From Pseudomonadota bacterium (GTDB lineage: Bacteria; Pseudomonadota; Gammaproteobacteria; Steroidobacterales; Steroidobacteraceae): a stretch of 64,000 nucleotides of DNA. A program made the position numbers and the translations under genes. This document shows positions 8,060 to 17,830 of the stretch, piece after piece. Each line of letters begins with the position of its first letter. Within the stretch, counting starts at the first letter, position 1. The stretch covers positions 1 to 64,000 of the forward strand of contig JAEYUC010000057.1 in NCBI GenBank assembly GCA_023433705.1, read 5' to 3'. A model generated the notes under the pieces. The model was given only the letters and a program-made list of their open reading frames with translations. It had not been told where the DNA came from and did no database searches.

Positions 8060-10170
8060 GCTTCGATCTGCAACTCGGTTTCTTCCGCCGGGGAAGGGTG
8101 CGCCTCGTTCGCCAGACGGAGGCGGCCGAATGCGGTCTCGCGTGTCTCGCGATGGCGGCAGGTTTCCACGGTCTCGACGTCGACATCGGCACGCTTCGGC
8201 GCAAGTTCTCCATCTCGCTGCGCGGTGCGCCGCTGCGCCTGCTGATCCGGATGGCCGAACAGCTCGGCCTCATGGCCCGCGCGGTCAAACTACCGCTCGA
8301 GGACCTCCGCCACCTGCAGGCTCCGGCAATCCTGCACTGGGACATGGACCACTACGTGGTCCTCGAGGAATCCAACTCCCGCCGCGCGCTTATCCACGAT
8401 CCCGCCGGAACCTCTAGATGGCTCGACACGAGCGAAGTGTCGAAACACTTCACGGGCGTCGCGCTCGAGCTGCGTCCCGGAAACGACTTCGAGACCGGCA
8501 GGGTCCGAGAGCGGCTGAAGCTGCGCCAGCTCTGGCGCCGGCTGACCGGCATGAAACGTGCGATCGGGCAGATCCTCGCGCTGACGCTGATCATGCAGGC
8601 ATTCGTGCTTGCATCGCCTTACTACATGCAGATCGCGCTCGACAGCGTGCTGCCCGCATCGGACCGCGATCTGCTGACCGTCCTCGCGCTCGGCTTCGGT
8701 CTGTTCACATTGGTGAACATCGTCGCGACACTGTTGCGTTCGTTCGTGCTGCTGGCCGCGGGTACCACGCTGAGCTTCGGCATCGAGGCAAACCTCGCGC
8801 GCCGGCTGTTTCGTCTGCCGATTTCCTGGTTCGAGAAGCGCCACGTGGGCGACATCCTTTCCCGGTTCCAGTCCGTCGGCCCCATCCAGCAAGCGCTTAC
8901 GCAGGGAATGATCGGCGCACTGATCGATGGCGTGTTCGCGGTGTTCACCATCGCGGTCCTTTTCTTCTACAGCGTGCCGCTCGCGATGCTCGCGATCGGC
9001 GCCTGCGCTTCCTATCTCCTCGTGCGCCTCGTCTCTTTCACGCCGCAACGCGAAGCCCAGGAGGCCAGCATCGTGGCCGGCGCCAAGGAACAGTCGACGA
9101 TGATCGAAACCCTGCGCGGCATGGTCACGCTGCGACTGTTCAACAAGGAAACCGAGCGCCATTGCACCTGGCAGACGACACTCGCCGCCTCGATGAACGC
9201 GGGCGTCGGCCTCGCACGCATCGGCATCTGGCAGTCGGTCGCCAACGCGACGATCTTCGGCCTCGAAGCCATCGTCTCGACCTGGCTCGCCGTCGGCTTC
9301 GTGATGAAGGGTGGCTTCAGCGTCGGCATGTTGTTCGCGTTCGCGGCCTACAAGACCCAGTTCCTGTCGCGCGCCGCGTCGCTGTGCGACCAGGTGATCG
9401 CCTTCAGAATGTTGGGACTGCACCTCGAGCGGCTCTCCGACATTGCACTGTCTCCCCAGGACCCGTCATTCGAGGGTGCGGAGCAGCTCGCGCGACCGCT
9501 GATGGGCCGCATGGAACTGCGAAACGTCACGTTCCGTTACGGCGAAGGCGAAGCGAATGTCTTGAATGAGCTCAACCTGGTCGTCGAGCCGGGCGACTAC
9601 ATCGCAATCGTCGGGCCGTCCGGCGAAGGCAAGTCGACGCTGATCAAGGTCCTGCTCGGGCTCATCGAACCGGACTCCGGCGAGCTGATCGTCGATGGAA
9701 TGCCCGCGCGAACCTTCGGTCTCGCCAACTACCGCGGACAGGTGGGAGCGGTGCTCCAGGACGACCACCTTTTCGGCGGCACGATCGCCGACAACATCGC
9801 GCTGTTCGAGGATTCGCCCGACATGGAGCGGATCGTTTCGGCCGCGACGACCGCCGCGATCCACGAAGACATCTCCCACATGCCCATGGGTTACGACACG
9901 CTGGTGGGAGAAATGGGCTCGACGCTCTCGGGTGGGCAGAAGCAACGCATCCTGCTCGCACGCGCCCTGTACCGGCGCCCTCGCCTGCTGGTCATGGACG
10001 AGGGCACATCTCACATCGACGTGAAGCGCGAGCAGCAGATCAACCGCGCGATCTCCGCGATGAACATCTCGCGCGTCATCGTGGCTCACCGGCCGGAAAC
10101 GATCGCATCGGCACGCACGGTCATGGAAATGAAATCCGGCCGACTGGTGAAAATCGCGTTCCGCAGTTGA
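8056..10170 (+). CDS. C39 peptidase-containing ABC transporter (bacteriocin exporter)
   Basis: 704-residue bifunctional exporter that cuts double-glycine leaders and pumps out the mature peptide. The N-terminal C39 domain (about 1-140) keeps oxyanion Gln20, Cys26 (AECGLAC), His99 (DHYVV) and Asp115 (HDPAGT). A six-helix membrane domain follows (about 165-440), then an ABC ATPase with Walker A GPSGEGKST (520-528), signature LSGGQ (624-628), Walker B LLVMDE and the H-loop VAHRPET. The ATG overlaps the HlyD stop codon. All catalytic residues needed for peptidase and ATPase activity are present. It matches CvaB/LagD-like PCAT proteins in size and order. Confidence 0.93.
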   Translation: MSFDLQLGFFRRGRVRLVRQTEAAECGLACLAMAAGFHGLDVDIGTLRRKFSISLRGAPLRLLIRMAEQLGLMARAVKLPLEDLRHLQAPAILHWDMDHYVVLEESNSRRALIHDPAGTSRWLDTSEVSKHFTGVALELRPGNDFETGRVRERLKLRQLWRRLTGMKRAIGQILALTLIMQAFVLASPYYMQIALDSVLPASDRDLLTVLALGFGLFTLVNIVATLLRSFVLLAAGTTLSFGIEANLARRLFRLPISWFEKRHVGDILSRFQSVGPIQQALTQGMIGALIDGVFAVFTIAVLFFYSVPLAMLAIGACASYLLVRLVSFTPQREAQEASIVAGAKEQSTMIETLRGMVTLRLFNKETERHCTWQTTLAASMNAGVGLARIGIWQSVANATIFGLEAIVSTWLAVGFVMKGGFSVGMLFAFAAYKTQFLSRAASLCDQVIAFRMLGLHLERLSDIALSPQDPSFEGAEQLARPLMGRMELRNVTFRYGEGEANVLNELNLVVEPGDYIAIVGPSGEGKSTLIKVLLGLIEPDSGELIVDGMPARTFGLANYRGQVGAVLQDDHLFGGTIADNIALFEDSPDMERIVSAATTAAIHEDISHMPMGYDTLVGEMGSTLSGGQKQRILLARALYRRPRLLVMDEGTSHIDVKREQQINRAISAMNISRVIVAHRPETIASARTVMEMKSGRLVKIAFRS

Positions 10171-10347
10171 GCCGCGCGGCGCGCTGACATCCGGGGAATT
10201 TGGACCGATCCCGGGCCGCGATCTCTCAAAGGGGGTAGGGGTGTCTCGCCCGTGGGCGTCACACGTCCTGCCCCACCGGGCGATGCCGGCCGGCCGCGGC
10301 ACTCATAGTCTGACGACACTGGAATCAAATCTCCCGGGAGCCGTCAG

Positions 10348-11499
10348 ATGAGCAGCGATCCACAAACCGATTCTTCACGTCGCCGTCGCTTCGCGCGTTC
10401 GGCCGTCCTGGTGGTCTCGACGGTCGCCATCGGAGTCGCACTCGCCGGATGGAAAGCGGCATCCATCGAAGATTCCAACGCGGCCGCCGCCAACCAGCCC
10501 GAGCAGATGGAGCTCGTGTCTCACGCCATCGCGGAGGCGCGCGAACACACCCGCACGACGACGTCGATCGGCACGGTGGTCGCGCTGCGTTCGATCACGG
10601 TGCGCAACGAGCTGTCGGGCACGGTGCGCTACGTGAACCTGACGCCAGGCGGGATCGTGCAGGCCGGCGCGTTGCTCGTCGGACTCGACGTGTCGGTCGA
10701 GCAGGCGGAGCTCGAAGCCCAGAAGGCCCAGGCCACGCTGGCCGCGACGCAACTCGAGCGCGTGAAGCGCATGGTGGAGCGCAAGGCCGCTTCCGTTCAG
10801 GAACTCGATCGCGCGCACGCGGAATTCGACGTGGCGCAAGCGCAGGTCGCGCGCACGAAGGCGCTCATCGCGCGCAAGACCATCCGCGCACCCTTCCGCG
10901 CGCGCATCGGCATCTCCGACGTGCACGAAGGCCAATATCTCAACGAAGGCACTCAGCTCTCGACGCTGCAAGGCGTCGACGAGTCTGCCTACGTCGACTT
11001 CACCGTCGCCCAGCAGGTGGCGGCGAACCTGCGCACGGGAGCGATCGTGAACGTCTTCACCACGCAATCGGAGCAACCGATCGCGGCCAAGGTCATGGCG
11101 CTCGACGCACGCGTCGATCCGTCCACGCGCAATTCGGTGGTGCGGGCCCGCATCGCGGACGCCAACCTCGCCCCAACGCCCGGTGCATCCGTGCGCGTCG
11201 AAGTGCCGGTCGGCGCCGCGCGCAGTGTCGTGTCGATCCCCGCCAGCGCCCTGCGCAAGGGACCTGCCGGCGATCACGTCTTCGTCCTCAGGGAGGACGA
11301 GAACGGCAAGACGCGCGCGCATCTGCGCACCGTGACGGTCGATGCGCTACAGGGCGACAGCGTGATCATTTCCTCCGGCATCGAGGCCGGCGAACGCATC
11401 GCCGCATCCGGCGCCTTCAAGTTGCGCGAAGCGGCACTGGTCGCACTCGCGGAGCCTGCGTCCGGCGGCGGTGGCGGCCGGGTCGCCGGCGGCAAGTAA
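10348..11499 (+). CDS. RND efflux periplasmic adaptor
   Basis: 383-residue membrane fusion protein of a resistance-nodulation-division efflux pump. One N-terminal transmembrane segment (about residues 14-34), a lipoyl half-domain (SGTVRYVNLTPGGIVQ), a coiled-coil hairpin rich in Ala/Arg/Glu (about 110-165), the second lipoyl half (IRAPFRARIGISDVHEGQYL) and a beta-barrel. GGAG lies before the ATG. It starts 27 bases before the permease start and forms an operon with it. No outer-membrane factor gene follows, so a shared TolC-like channel is presumed. Substrates cannot be inferred. Confidence 0.9.
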   Translation: MSSDPQTDSSRRRRFARSAVLVVSTVAIGVALAGWKAASIEDSNAAAANQPEQMELVSHAIAEAREHTRTTTSIGTVVALRSITVRNELSGTVRYVNLTPGGIVQAGALLVGLDVSVEQAELEAQKAQATLAATQLERVKRMVERKAASVQELDRAHAEFDVAQAQVARTKALIARKTIRAPFRARIGISDVHEGQYLNEGTQLSTLQGVDESAYVDFTVAQQVAANLRTGAIVNVFTTQSEQPIAAKVMALDARVDPSTRNSVVRARIADANLAPTPGASVRVEVPVGAARSVVSIPASALRKGPAGDHVFVLREDENGKTRAHLRTVTVDALQGDSVIISSGIEAGERIAASGAFKLREAALVALAEPASGGGGGRVAGGK

Positions 11500-11526
11500 T
11501 CACACTCGAGTCAGGGAGCGATCCTC

Positions 11527-14500
11527 ATGCGCGCTTTTACCGACGTTTTCATCAAGCACCCGGTGCTCGCGATCGTGGTGAATCTCATCATCGTGCTGGT
11601 CGGTGTGCGCGCGCTCACGAAGTTGCCCGTGCAGCAGTTTCCGAACGTGGAATCCTCGTCGGTGATCATCACCACGGTGTACACGGGCGCGAGCGCCGAG
11701 ACCGTGCGCGGGTTCCTCACGACACCGATCGAGCGCGTGGTCTCCGCCATCAGCGGCGTGGACTACATCGAGTCGAACAGCCGCGCCGGCGTCAGCACGG
11801 TGACCGTGCGGCTCAAGCTCGATCACGACAGCACCAAGGCGCTGGCGGAGGTGACCGCGCGGCTGCAGCAGGTGCGCTCCGAACTGCCGGCGGAGGCCGA
11901 GCCGCCCGTGGTCGAGGTGCAGCGCGCGGATCGGCCGTACGCGACCTTCTACCTGGGCTTCACCTCGACCGAACGCACCGTGCCGCAGGTCACGGACTGG
12001 CTGGCGCGCACGCTGCAGCCTCAGCTATCTACCCTGGCGGGCGTGCAGCGCATCAGCTTCGAAGGCGCGCAGTCCCTGGCCATGCGCATCTGGATAGACC
12101 CGGTGCGCCTCGCCGAGCGCAATCTCTCGCCCGGTGACGTGCAGGCGGCGCTGCAGCGGAACAACTACCTGGCCGCGGTGGGCCAGACCAAGGGCAACGT
12201 CGTGCAGATCAACCTGCTGGCGAACACCGACCTGCGCGCCGCGGAGGAATTCCAGAACCTGATCGTCTCCGAACGCGACGGCGCAATCGTGCGCCTGTCG
12301 GACGTGGCGCGAGTGGAGCTCGGCTCCGAAGAAGCGTCGATGATCGCCAAGTACAACGACAAGCAAGCCGTGTACCTCGGCGTGTGGCCGCTGCCCGGCT
12401 CGAACGAAATCGAAGTCGCGAGCGCACTGCGCGCGGAAATGGAGCGCATCCGGCCCACGCTGCCCGCGGACATCGACATGCGTCTCGTGTGGGACGGCAC
12501 GATGTTCATGCGCAACGCGCTCGCGGAGATCTCGAAGACTCTCGTCGAGACGGTGCTCATCGTCGCGCTCGTCGTGTTCCTGTTCCTCGGCTCCATGCGC
12601 ACCGCGATCGTGCCGCTGGTCGCGATGCCCGTATCGCTCGTGGGCGCGGCCATCGTCATGCTGGCGCTGGGCTTCAGCCTGAACCTGCTCACCATCCTCG
12701 CGATCGTGTTGTCGGTCGGTCTCGTGGTCGACGACGCCATCGTGGTCGTGGAGAACATCGAACGGCACGTGCGCGAAGGAAAATCGCGCGTGCAGGCCGC
12801 GCTGCTCGGCGCACGCGAGCTGCGTGGGCCCATCATCGCGATGACCATCACGCTCGCGACCGTGTACACGCCCATCGCGTTCCAGGGCGGGCTCACCGGC
12901 TCGTTGTTCCTCGAATTCGCGATCACGCTGGCCGCCGCGGTGGTGGTCTCGGGCCTCGTGGCGCTGACGCTGTCGCCGGTCATGAGCTCGCGCTTCGTGC
13001 ACGAGTCCGGGCACGAAACGAAGCTGACGAAGTACGTGAACCGCGTATTCGAATCGGTGCGGCGCGTCTATGCGCGCGTGCTGGACGGCGCGCTCGGCGT
13101 GCGTGCCGGCATCGTGGCGGTCGCGCTGATCATGACGCTCGCCGCGTGGCCGCTGTACCAGTTCTCGCGCCAGGAGCTGGCGCCGGTCGAGGACCAGAGC
13201 CACATCAGCCTGTTCTTCGAGGCGTCGCCCGACTCGACGCTCGCGCAAAGCAATCGCGATCACCTGCAGGTGGTCGAGGCCGTGCGCAGTTTCCCGGAAA
13301 CGGACTTCACCTGGTCGCTGACGGCGAACTGGGGTGGCTTCGGCGGCATCGTCGCCAAGGACTGGGACGAGCGCGGTCGCTCCACCGAGGAAATGTTCGG
13401 CGAGGTGTATGGCGCCGTGTCGCAGATTCCCGGCCTGCGCGTCTTCCCGCGCCTCGACCCGCCGCTGCCGACGCCCGGGCAGTACGACGTCGAGCTCGTG
13501 ATGCTCAGCAACCAGCCGCTCGAGCAGATGCTCGCAACCACGGACGCGGTGGTCGGCGCCGGTTGGCAGAGCGGCAAGTTCCTCTACGTCGACAGCGATC
13601 TCAAGATCGACCTGCCCGAGGCGCGCGTGGTGCTCGATCGCGAGCGCATCGCGGATCTCGGCCTCGATCTCGCCAGCGTGGGCCGTGAGCTCGGCACCTT
13701 GCTGGGCGGCGCGTACGTCAACCGCTTCAACTTCTTCGAGCGCAGCTACAAGGTCATTCCGCAGATCGGCGACGAGGACCGCGCGACGCTCGATCCGCTG
13801 CTCGACCTCAAGATCCGGACGCCGGGCGGCGAGATGGTGCCGGTGTCGACGTTCACGCGCATCGAAACGGCGGTCGCGCCGCGCACGCTGAACCGCTTCC
13901 AGCAGGCGAACGCCGTGCGCGTGTTCGCGGGCGTGCAGCCCGGCGTCACCAAGGCCGAAGGCCTGGCCGTGCTCGAAGAGGCCGCGCAGGCCGCCGCCGG
14001 CAAGGACGTGACGCTCGACTACGCCGGCGAATCGCGGCAGATCAAGCAGGAAGGCGCGGCGCTAACTACCACGCTCGGCTTCGCCATCATCCTCATCTAC
14101 CTGGTGCTCGCCGCCCAGTTCCAGAGCTTCCGGGACCCGCTGATCGTGCTGCTCGGTTCGGTGCCGCTCGCGATCTCCGGCGCGCTCATCTTCACGTTCG
14201 TCGACTGGACCACGCTCAACATCTATTCGCAGGTGGGATTGATCACGCTCGTGGGTCTCATCGCAAAGAACGGAATCCTGATCGTGGAGTTCGCGAACAA
14301 GCTGCAGGCCCAGGGTCTCGCGATGCTGGACGCGATCCGCGAGGCATCGCTCACGCGCCTGCGGCCGGTGCTGATGACGTCCGCGGCCACGGTGTTCGGT
14401 CACATGCCGCTGGTGTTCGTCTCAGGTCCCGGGGCCGAGGCGCGCAACAGCATCGGCATCGTGCTCGTGACCGGCATGGTCGTCGGGACCTTGTTCACGC

Positions 14501-14604
14501 TGATCGTGGTGCCCGTGTTCTACACGTTGCTCGCCTCAAATCATCACAGGAAAGAAGCTGACGACACGGAAAGCGAGATCACGCCGGCGCCCCAGCCGGC
14601 GTGA
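11527..14604 (+). CDS. RND family efflux permease (AcrB/MexB-like)
   Basis: 1025-residue inner-membrane proton-driven pump with the expected 12 helices and two large periplasmic loops. The proton-relay aspartate pair is seen in TM4 (VGLVVDDAIVVVENIERH), with conserved GLIAKNGILIVEFAN in TM11. Length and motifs fit the HAE1 drug-efflux branch rather than heavy-metal CzcA pumps. It is the second gene of a two-gene operon with its adaptor. It ends tail to tail with the sulfatase-fold gene, with no spacer (14604/14605). Confidence 0.93.
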   Translation: MRAFTDVFIKHPVLAIVVNLIIVLVGVRALTKLPVQQFPNVESSSVIITTVYTGASAETVRGFLTTPIERVVSAISGVDYIESNSRAGVSTVTVRLKLDHDSTKALAEVTARLQQVRSELPAEAEPPVVEVQRADRPYATFYLGFTSTERTVPQVTDWLARTLQPQLSTLAGVQRISFEGAQSLAMRIWIDPVRLAERNLSPGDVQAALQRNNYLAAVGQTKGNVVQINLLANTDLRAAEEFQNLIVSERDGAIVRLSDVARVELGSEEASMIAKYNDKQAVYLGVWPLPGSNEIEVASALRAEMERIRPTLPADIDMRLVWDGTMFMRNALAEISKTLVETVLIVALVVFLFLGSMRTAIVPLVAMPVSLVGAAIVMLALGFSLNLLTILAIVLSVGLVVDDAIVVVENIERHVREGKSRVQAALLGARELRGPIIAMTITLATVYTPIAFQGGLTGSLFLEFAITLAAAVVVSGLVALTLSPVMSSRFVHESGHETKLTKYVNRVFESVRRVYARVLDGALGVRAGIVAVALIMTLAAWPLYQFSRQELAPVEDQSHISLFFEASPDSTLAQSNRDHLQVVEAVRSFPETDFTWSLTANWGGFGGIVAKDWDERGRSTEEMFGEVYGAVSQIPGLRVFPRLDPPLPTPGQYDVELVMLSNQPLEQMLATTDAVVGAGWQSGKFLYVDSDLKIDLPEARVVLDRERIADLGLDLASVGRELGTLLGGAYVNRFNFFERSYKVIPQIGDEDRATLDPLLDLKIRTPGGEMVPVSTFTRIETAVAPRTLNRFQQANAVRVFAGVQPGVTKAEGLAVLEEAAQAAAGKDVTLDYAGESRQIKQEGAALTTTLGFAIILIYLVLAAQFQSFRDPLIVLLGSVPLAISGALIFTFVDWTTLNIYSQVGLITLVGLIAKNGILIVEFANKLQAQGLAMLDAIREASLTRLRPVLMTSAATVFGHMPLVFVSGPGAEARNSIGIVLVTGMVVGTLFTLIVVPVFYTLLASNHHRKEADDTESEITPAPQPA

Positions 14605-16578
14605 TCAGCGCGCCGAGACGATGTTGAAGTGCAGGGTTCGAAAGCGTGACAACCCGCTCTTGACGTAGTCGCGCGCCTCGCCGTTGATCGGCGTGAGCGC
14701 GTTGGGCGGAAAGGTCATCGAGGCATTGCGGAACTGCTTGTCGGTGATCAGGTTGTTCATGAAATAGTCTTTCTCGTAGAACCCGCTCGCGCCGCCGTAC
14801 ACCTCGGCGAAGAAATAGATCCTGCGATCCGGGCGTGCCGTCCACAGCGGCACGCCCTCCGAATAGGACTCCGTCTCGCGCACACCCAAAAGCGAAGCCA
14901 GGCTGGGCTCGACGTCGATGTGAGATGTCATCACGTCGGTGGTCTGCGTGCTCTCGAACGCGCGCGGCGCGTACATCGCGAACGGGACGTGAAACGAGTA
15001 GCTGTCAATCGTGCCGCGGCGGAACTTGGGATCTTCGACCGTCGTGCGGATTCCGTGATCGGCGGTCAACACGACGATCGTGTTGTCCAGCGCGCCCGCG
15101 TCCTCGAGGATCTGCACGACTTCGCCGAGCCAGCGCGACTGCAGTTTCAGCAACGCCTGTCCGTGACTGGACAACTTCGTGTCGGGACCGAGCGGCAGCC
15201 ACGGCGCATGTCCGATCTGCGGCATGAACAGATAGGCGAACTTCCGGTGCTCGCGCAGGCTGGCGCGCATGTCGGCTTTCATCGCTTCCAGCGCGTGCAT
15301 GTCGTTGAGCAGCCGGCGCTGAAGCTCCGGCAGCTGCTCCGCCTCGAAGTGAGGGCCGCGGGCGGCGAGTTCCTTTGCGAGTGTGTACGCGTTCGTCGTC
15401 GCAACCGCCAGCGCGGCGGAGTCCGGCGCGCGATTGGAAATGAAGACCTTGCGCATGCCGAGTTTGCCGACCATCACGTTGTCCGCGTTGTAGATGGTCG
15501 GCATGTACGCCGCGGTGTCGTACGAGGCGTCCGAAAGCAGCTCGAACAACACCTTCGAGTTCGAGAAACCGCCGCGCGCCACCACTTCGCGCCGCCCCTC
15601 GGGATATAGCCCCGTGAGGATCGAGAAAATCGCGTCGCTCGTGTACGGATAGGTCGTCACGTGCCTGCGCGCGATCAACGTGTGGTCGGCGATCGGCGCC
15701 GGCAGCAGCGGCGTGATGTCGTTGTCGTCGAGCAGGCTGGCCGGCCCGGTTTCGAGCACGAACAGGATCAGGTTCGAGTTCGACTCGCGTCCGAACAGCG
15801 GATCGTCCGCGGCTCGCCACGACGGTGTCCGAGTGAGCTCGCGGAAGCCATCGAAACTTTCGGCCAGGCTCTTGCGCGATGCCGCGTCGACGATGTCCGG
15901 GCTGGCCGCGAACGTGAAAAACGCCTTGCTCGCCGCGCTCTCGTGCAATCCGCCGGAACTGCCGGATGGATAGAACACGAGCGCGAGGACCGTGAGGCCG
16001 ACTGCGCCGGCGGCGATTCCGCCGATGGTCGCCTTTCGCAGGAACCCGAGTACGCGCCCTCGATCCGCCTTGCTCGCGAGCAGCATCGTGGTGACCAGCG
16101 CCACGACCATGAAGATGTACTTGGCGATCGCGCTGATCGACAGATAGTGCGCGCCGACGTCGCTTTCGTCCGCGGCGAATCGCGCCGCCTCGTAGATCAT
16201 CTGCAGCGACTGATACTGGCCGACCGCCCGCTCGGCCTGCAGCTGGATGAAGTAGAAGGTCAGCAACAGCAGTCCGAGCACCGCGGCGGCGATGGGCGCG
16301 CGGCTCCGGAACAGCAGGTAGAAGACCGCGATGACGATCGCCGGGATCGCGACCAGGTGCAGCAGCACGTCATTCGCGAAGAACGGGAACGCCTCCGTGA
16401 TCGGCGCGTCGACGCCGGCATCTTTCGCGCTGCTCATGAGCCGCGCGACGGCCCGCGAGTATCCGTTCGCGAGCTCCGCCTTCATGTAAATTCCGAGCAA
16501 CCCGGCCCAGAAGAGCGGGATGTAGGACAGAACAATGGTTCTGGTGCGGGTGAGCGCGGCTCCCTGCCGATTCTCCAT
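14605..16578 (-). CDS. Membrane-anchored sulfatase / LTA-synthase-fold protein
   Basis: Alkaline-phosphatase-superfamily enzyme with an N-terminal set of about five membrane helices (first ~230 residues) and an extracytoplasmic catalytic domain. The nucleophile is probably Thr277 in VLETGPAS. The metal-binding TADHG motif lies in the C-terminal half. This architecture is shared by LtaS, OpgB and phosphoethanolamine transferases, which transfer phospho-head groups to glycans or lipids outside the membrane; the exact substrate is unknown. The start is set at 16578 (MENRQG); an upstream in-frame ATG at 16665 would add a non-hydrophobic tail. Convergent with the RND permease. Confidence 0.78.
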   Translation of the reverse strand: MENRQGAALTRTRTIVLSYIPLFWAGLLGIYMKAELANGYSRAVARLMSSAKDAGVDAPITEAFPFFANDVLLHLVAIPAIVIAVFYLLFRSRAPIAAAVLGLLLLTFYFIQLQAERAVGQYQSLQMIYEAARFAADESDVGAHYLSISAIAKYIFMVVALVTTMLLASKADRGRVLGFLRKATIGGIAAGAVGLTVLALVFYPSGSSGGLHESAASKAFFTFAASPDIVDAASRKSLAESFDGFRELTRTPSWRAADDPLFGRESNSNLILFVLETGPASLLDDNDITPLLPAPIADHTLIARRHVTTYPYTSDAIFSILTGLYPEGRREVVARGGFSNSKVLFELLSDASYDTAAYMPTIYNADNVMVGKLGMRKVFISNRAPDSAALAVATTNAYTLAKELAARGPHFEAEQLPELQRRLLNDMHALEAMKADMRASLREHRKFAYLFMPQIGHAPWLPLGPDTKLSSHGQALLKLQSRWLGEVVQILEDAGALDNTIVVLTADHGIRTTVEDPKFRRGTIDSYSFHVPFAMYAPRAFESTQTTDVMTSHIDVEPSLASLLGVRETESYSEGVPLWTARPDRRIYFFAEVYGGASGFYEKDYFMNNLITDKQFRNASMTFPPNALTPINGEARDYVKSGLSRFRTLHFNIVSAR

Positions 16579-16944
16579 CGCTAGACTGACGTCCTGGTAC
16601 ACGCCGACTGTATGACCGCGGGGGGTTGGGCTCGCGAATGTGGCGCTTCGGTGAAGGGCGGGCAATTAGCTCTTGGTGCTACGCCGCGTCGGACAACGTG
16701 ACCTTGTTAGCTACCTATACAAGGGTAGAACCGGCGAGCCGGACGACGGTTCGACGTTTGCGCCCCTAAAGGCGGGTCGCGACAGGGACCCGTGAACCAA
16801 AATGCTCACCGGCGAGGAACGCCGCCTCGCTTTGTGTCGCGCGGCGCCCACGGGTGGATGAGGGTCACCGTCAACTCGATTCCGCCCGGAGTCCACTTTA
16901 CGGGCATGTCGGCCGTGCTGGGTGACACGGGTTACGATGCCCCG
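16579..16944. other. Divergent intergenic region without a gene
   Basis: 366 bases between the sulfatase-fold gene (leftward) and the YeeE gene (rightward). Open frames here lack ribosome-binding sites and homologous-looking sequence, and upstream in-frame ATGs of the YeeE frame (16792, 16906) are less likely than 16945. It must hold two promoters; I could not place them. No other structure was seen. Confidence 0.5.
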
Positions 16945-17355
16945 ATGACACTCGAATCCGCGGCGCAGGCGCTCGGTGGCGGACTCCTGATCGGAGCCGG
17001 CGCCGCCGCATTGCTGCTGCTCAACGGGAGAATCGCGGGCGTCAGCGGGATTCTCGCGAACGTCGTCGAGGCGCAGCCGGGCGAGCAGGGCTGGCGGCTC
17101 GCGTTCGTGGCCGGTCTCCTGCTGCCGGCGTTGGTTCTGGGCGTGGGCCATCCGCAGATGCCCTCGACCTGGTCGCTCGCGCTCGTCTCGGGGTTGTTAG
17201 TCGGGTTGGGCACCCGGGTCGGCAGCGGCTGCACGAGCGGTCATGGCGTCTGCGGACTTGCGAACCTGTCGCCGCGATCTCTCGCGGCCACGCTCGTCTT
17301 CATGTCGGCGGCGATAGTGACCGTGTTCATCGCGCGCCACGGCGTGGGCGCATGA
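16945..17355 (+). CDS. YeeE/YedE family transporter, N-half
   Basis: 136-residue membrane protein with about four helices. Carries the family signature GSGCTSGHGVCGLANL, whose cysteines handle reduced sulfur species in the YeeE/YedE (thiosulfate or sulfur) transporters. The ATG at 16945 is chosen because the first helix begins directly after it. It overlaps the second half-gene by ATGA, so the two halves probably assemble into one transporter. Substrate (thiosulfate or another sulfane donor) is inferred from the family. Confidence 0.85.
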   Translation: MTLESAAQALGGGLLIGAGAAALLLLNGRIAGVSGILANVVEAQPGEQGWRLAFVAGLLLPALVLGVGHPQMPSTWSLALVSGLLVGLGTRVGSGCTSGHGVCGLANLSPRSLAATLVFMSAAIVTVFIARHGVGA

Positions 17356-17762
17356 GATTCGTGACCGCATTGATCGCGGGTGTGCTGTTCGGGAGCGGGC
17401 TGCTGATTTCCGGCATGACGGATCCCGCCAACGTGCTGGGCTTTCTCGATGTCTTCGGAGAGTGGCGACCGGAGCTCGCGCTCGTGATGGCGGGCGCGGC
17501 GCTGGCCGCGGCGCCGGCCTTCTTCTTCGTGCGCCGCCGGCAACGAAACCTGCTCGGCGAACCGGTCACGCTCCCGGATCGCACGCGAATCGATTCACGC
17601 CTGCTGCTCGGGGCCGCCACATTCGGAATCGGCTGGGGGCTGGCCGGAATTTGTCCGGGGCCGGGGATCGTGCTGCTCGCGAGCGGTCAATCCTTCGCCT
17701 GGATCTTCATTGCAGCGGTGTGCGCGGGCTTGTTTCTGGCCGGGCGTTTCGGCCGCTCGTGA
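17352..17762 (+). CDS. YeeE/YedE family transporter, C-half (DUF6691-like)
   Basis: 136-residue membrane protein with about four helices and the motifs LFGSGLLISGMTDPANV near the N-terminus and GWGLAGICPGPGIV with a conserved Cys in the second half. It is the usual partner of the preceding gene in split YeeE/YedE systems. Start codon overlaps the stop of its partner. No rhodanese or SoxR-like partner follows; the next element is the nrd promoter. Confidence 0.85.
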   Translation: MRFVTALIAGVLFGSGLLISGMTDPANVLGFLDVFGEWRPELALVMAGAALAAAPAFFFVRRRQRNLLGEPVTLPDRTRIDSRLLLGAATFGIGWGLAGICPGPGIVLLASGQSFAWIFIAAVCAGLFLAGRFGRS

Positions 17763-17783
17763 CGTACGCCAGAGATCACGAAA

Positions 17784-17830
17784 ACACAAGCTGTTGACAT
17801 TTCGCCGTCACAAAACACAACATCTTGTCG
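17784..17830 (+). promoter_or_regulatory. Tandem NrdR boxes overlapping the nrdAB promoter
   Basis: Two 16-bp imperfect palindromes, ACACAAGCTGTTGACA (17784-17799) and ACACAACATCTTGTCG (17815-17830), start exactly 31 bases apart, about three helical turns, as is typical for NrdR operator pairs. A TTGACA -35 hexamer (17794-17799) lies inside the first box, and a weak -10 (CAACAT, near 17818-17823) inside the second. NrdR with bound dATP/ATP would therefore block RNA polymerase. Identification rests on spacing and similarity to the ACAC...GTGT consensus. Confidence 0.7.
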
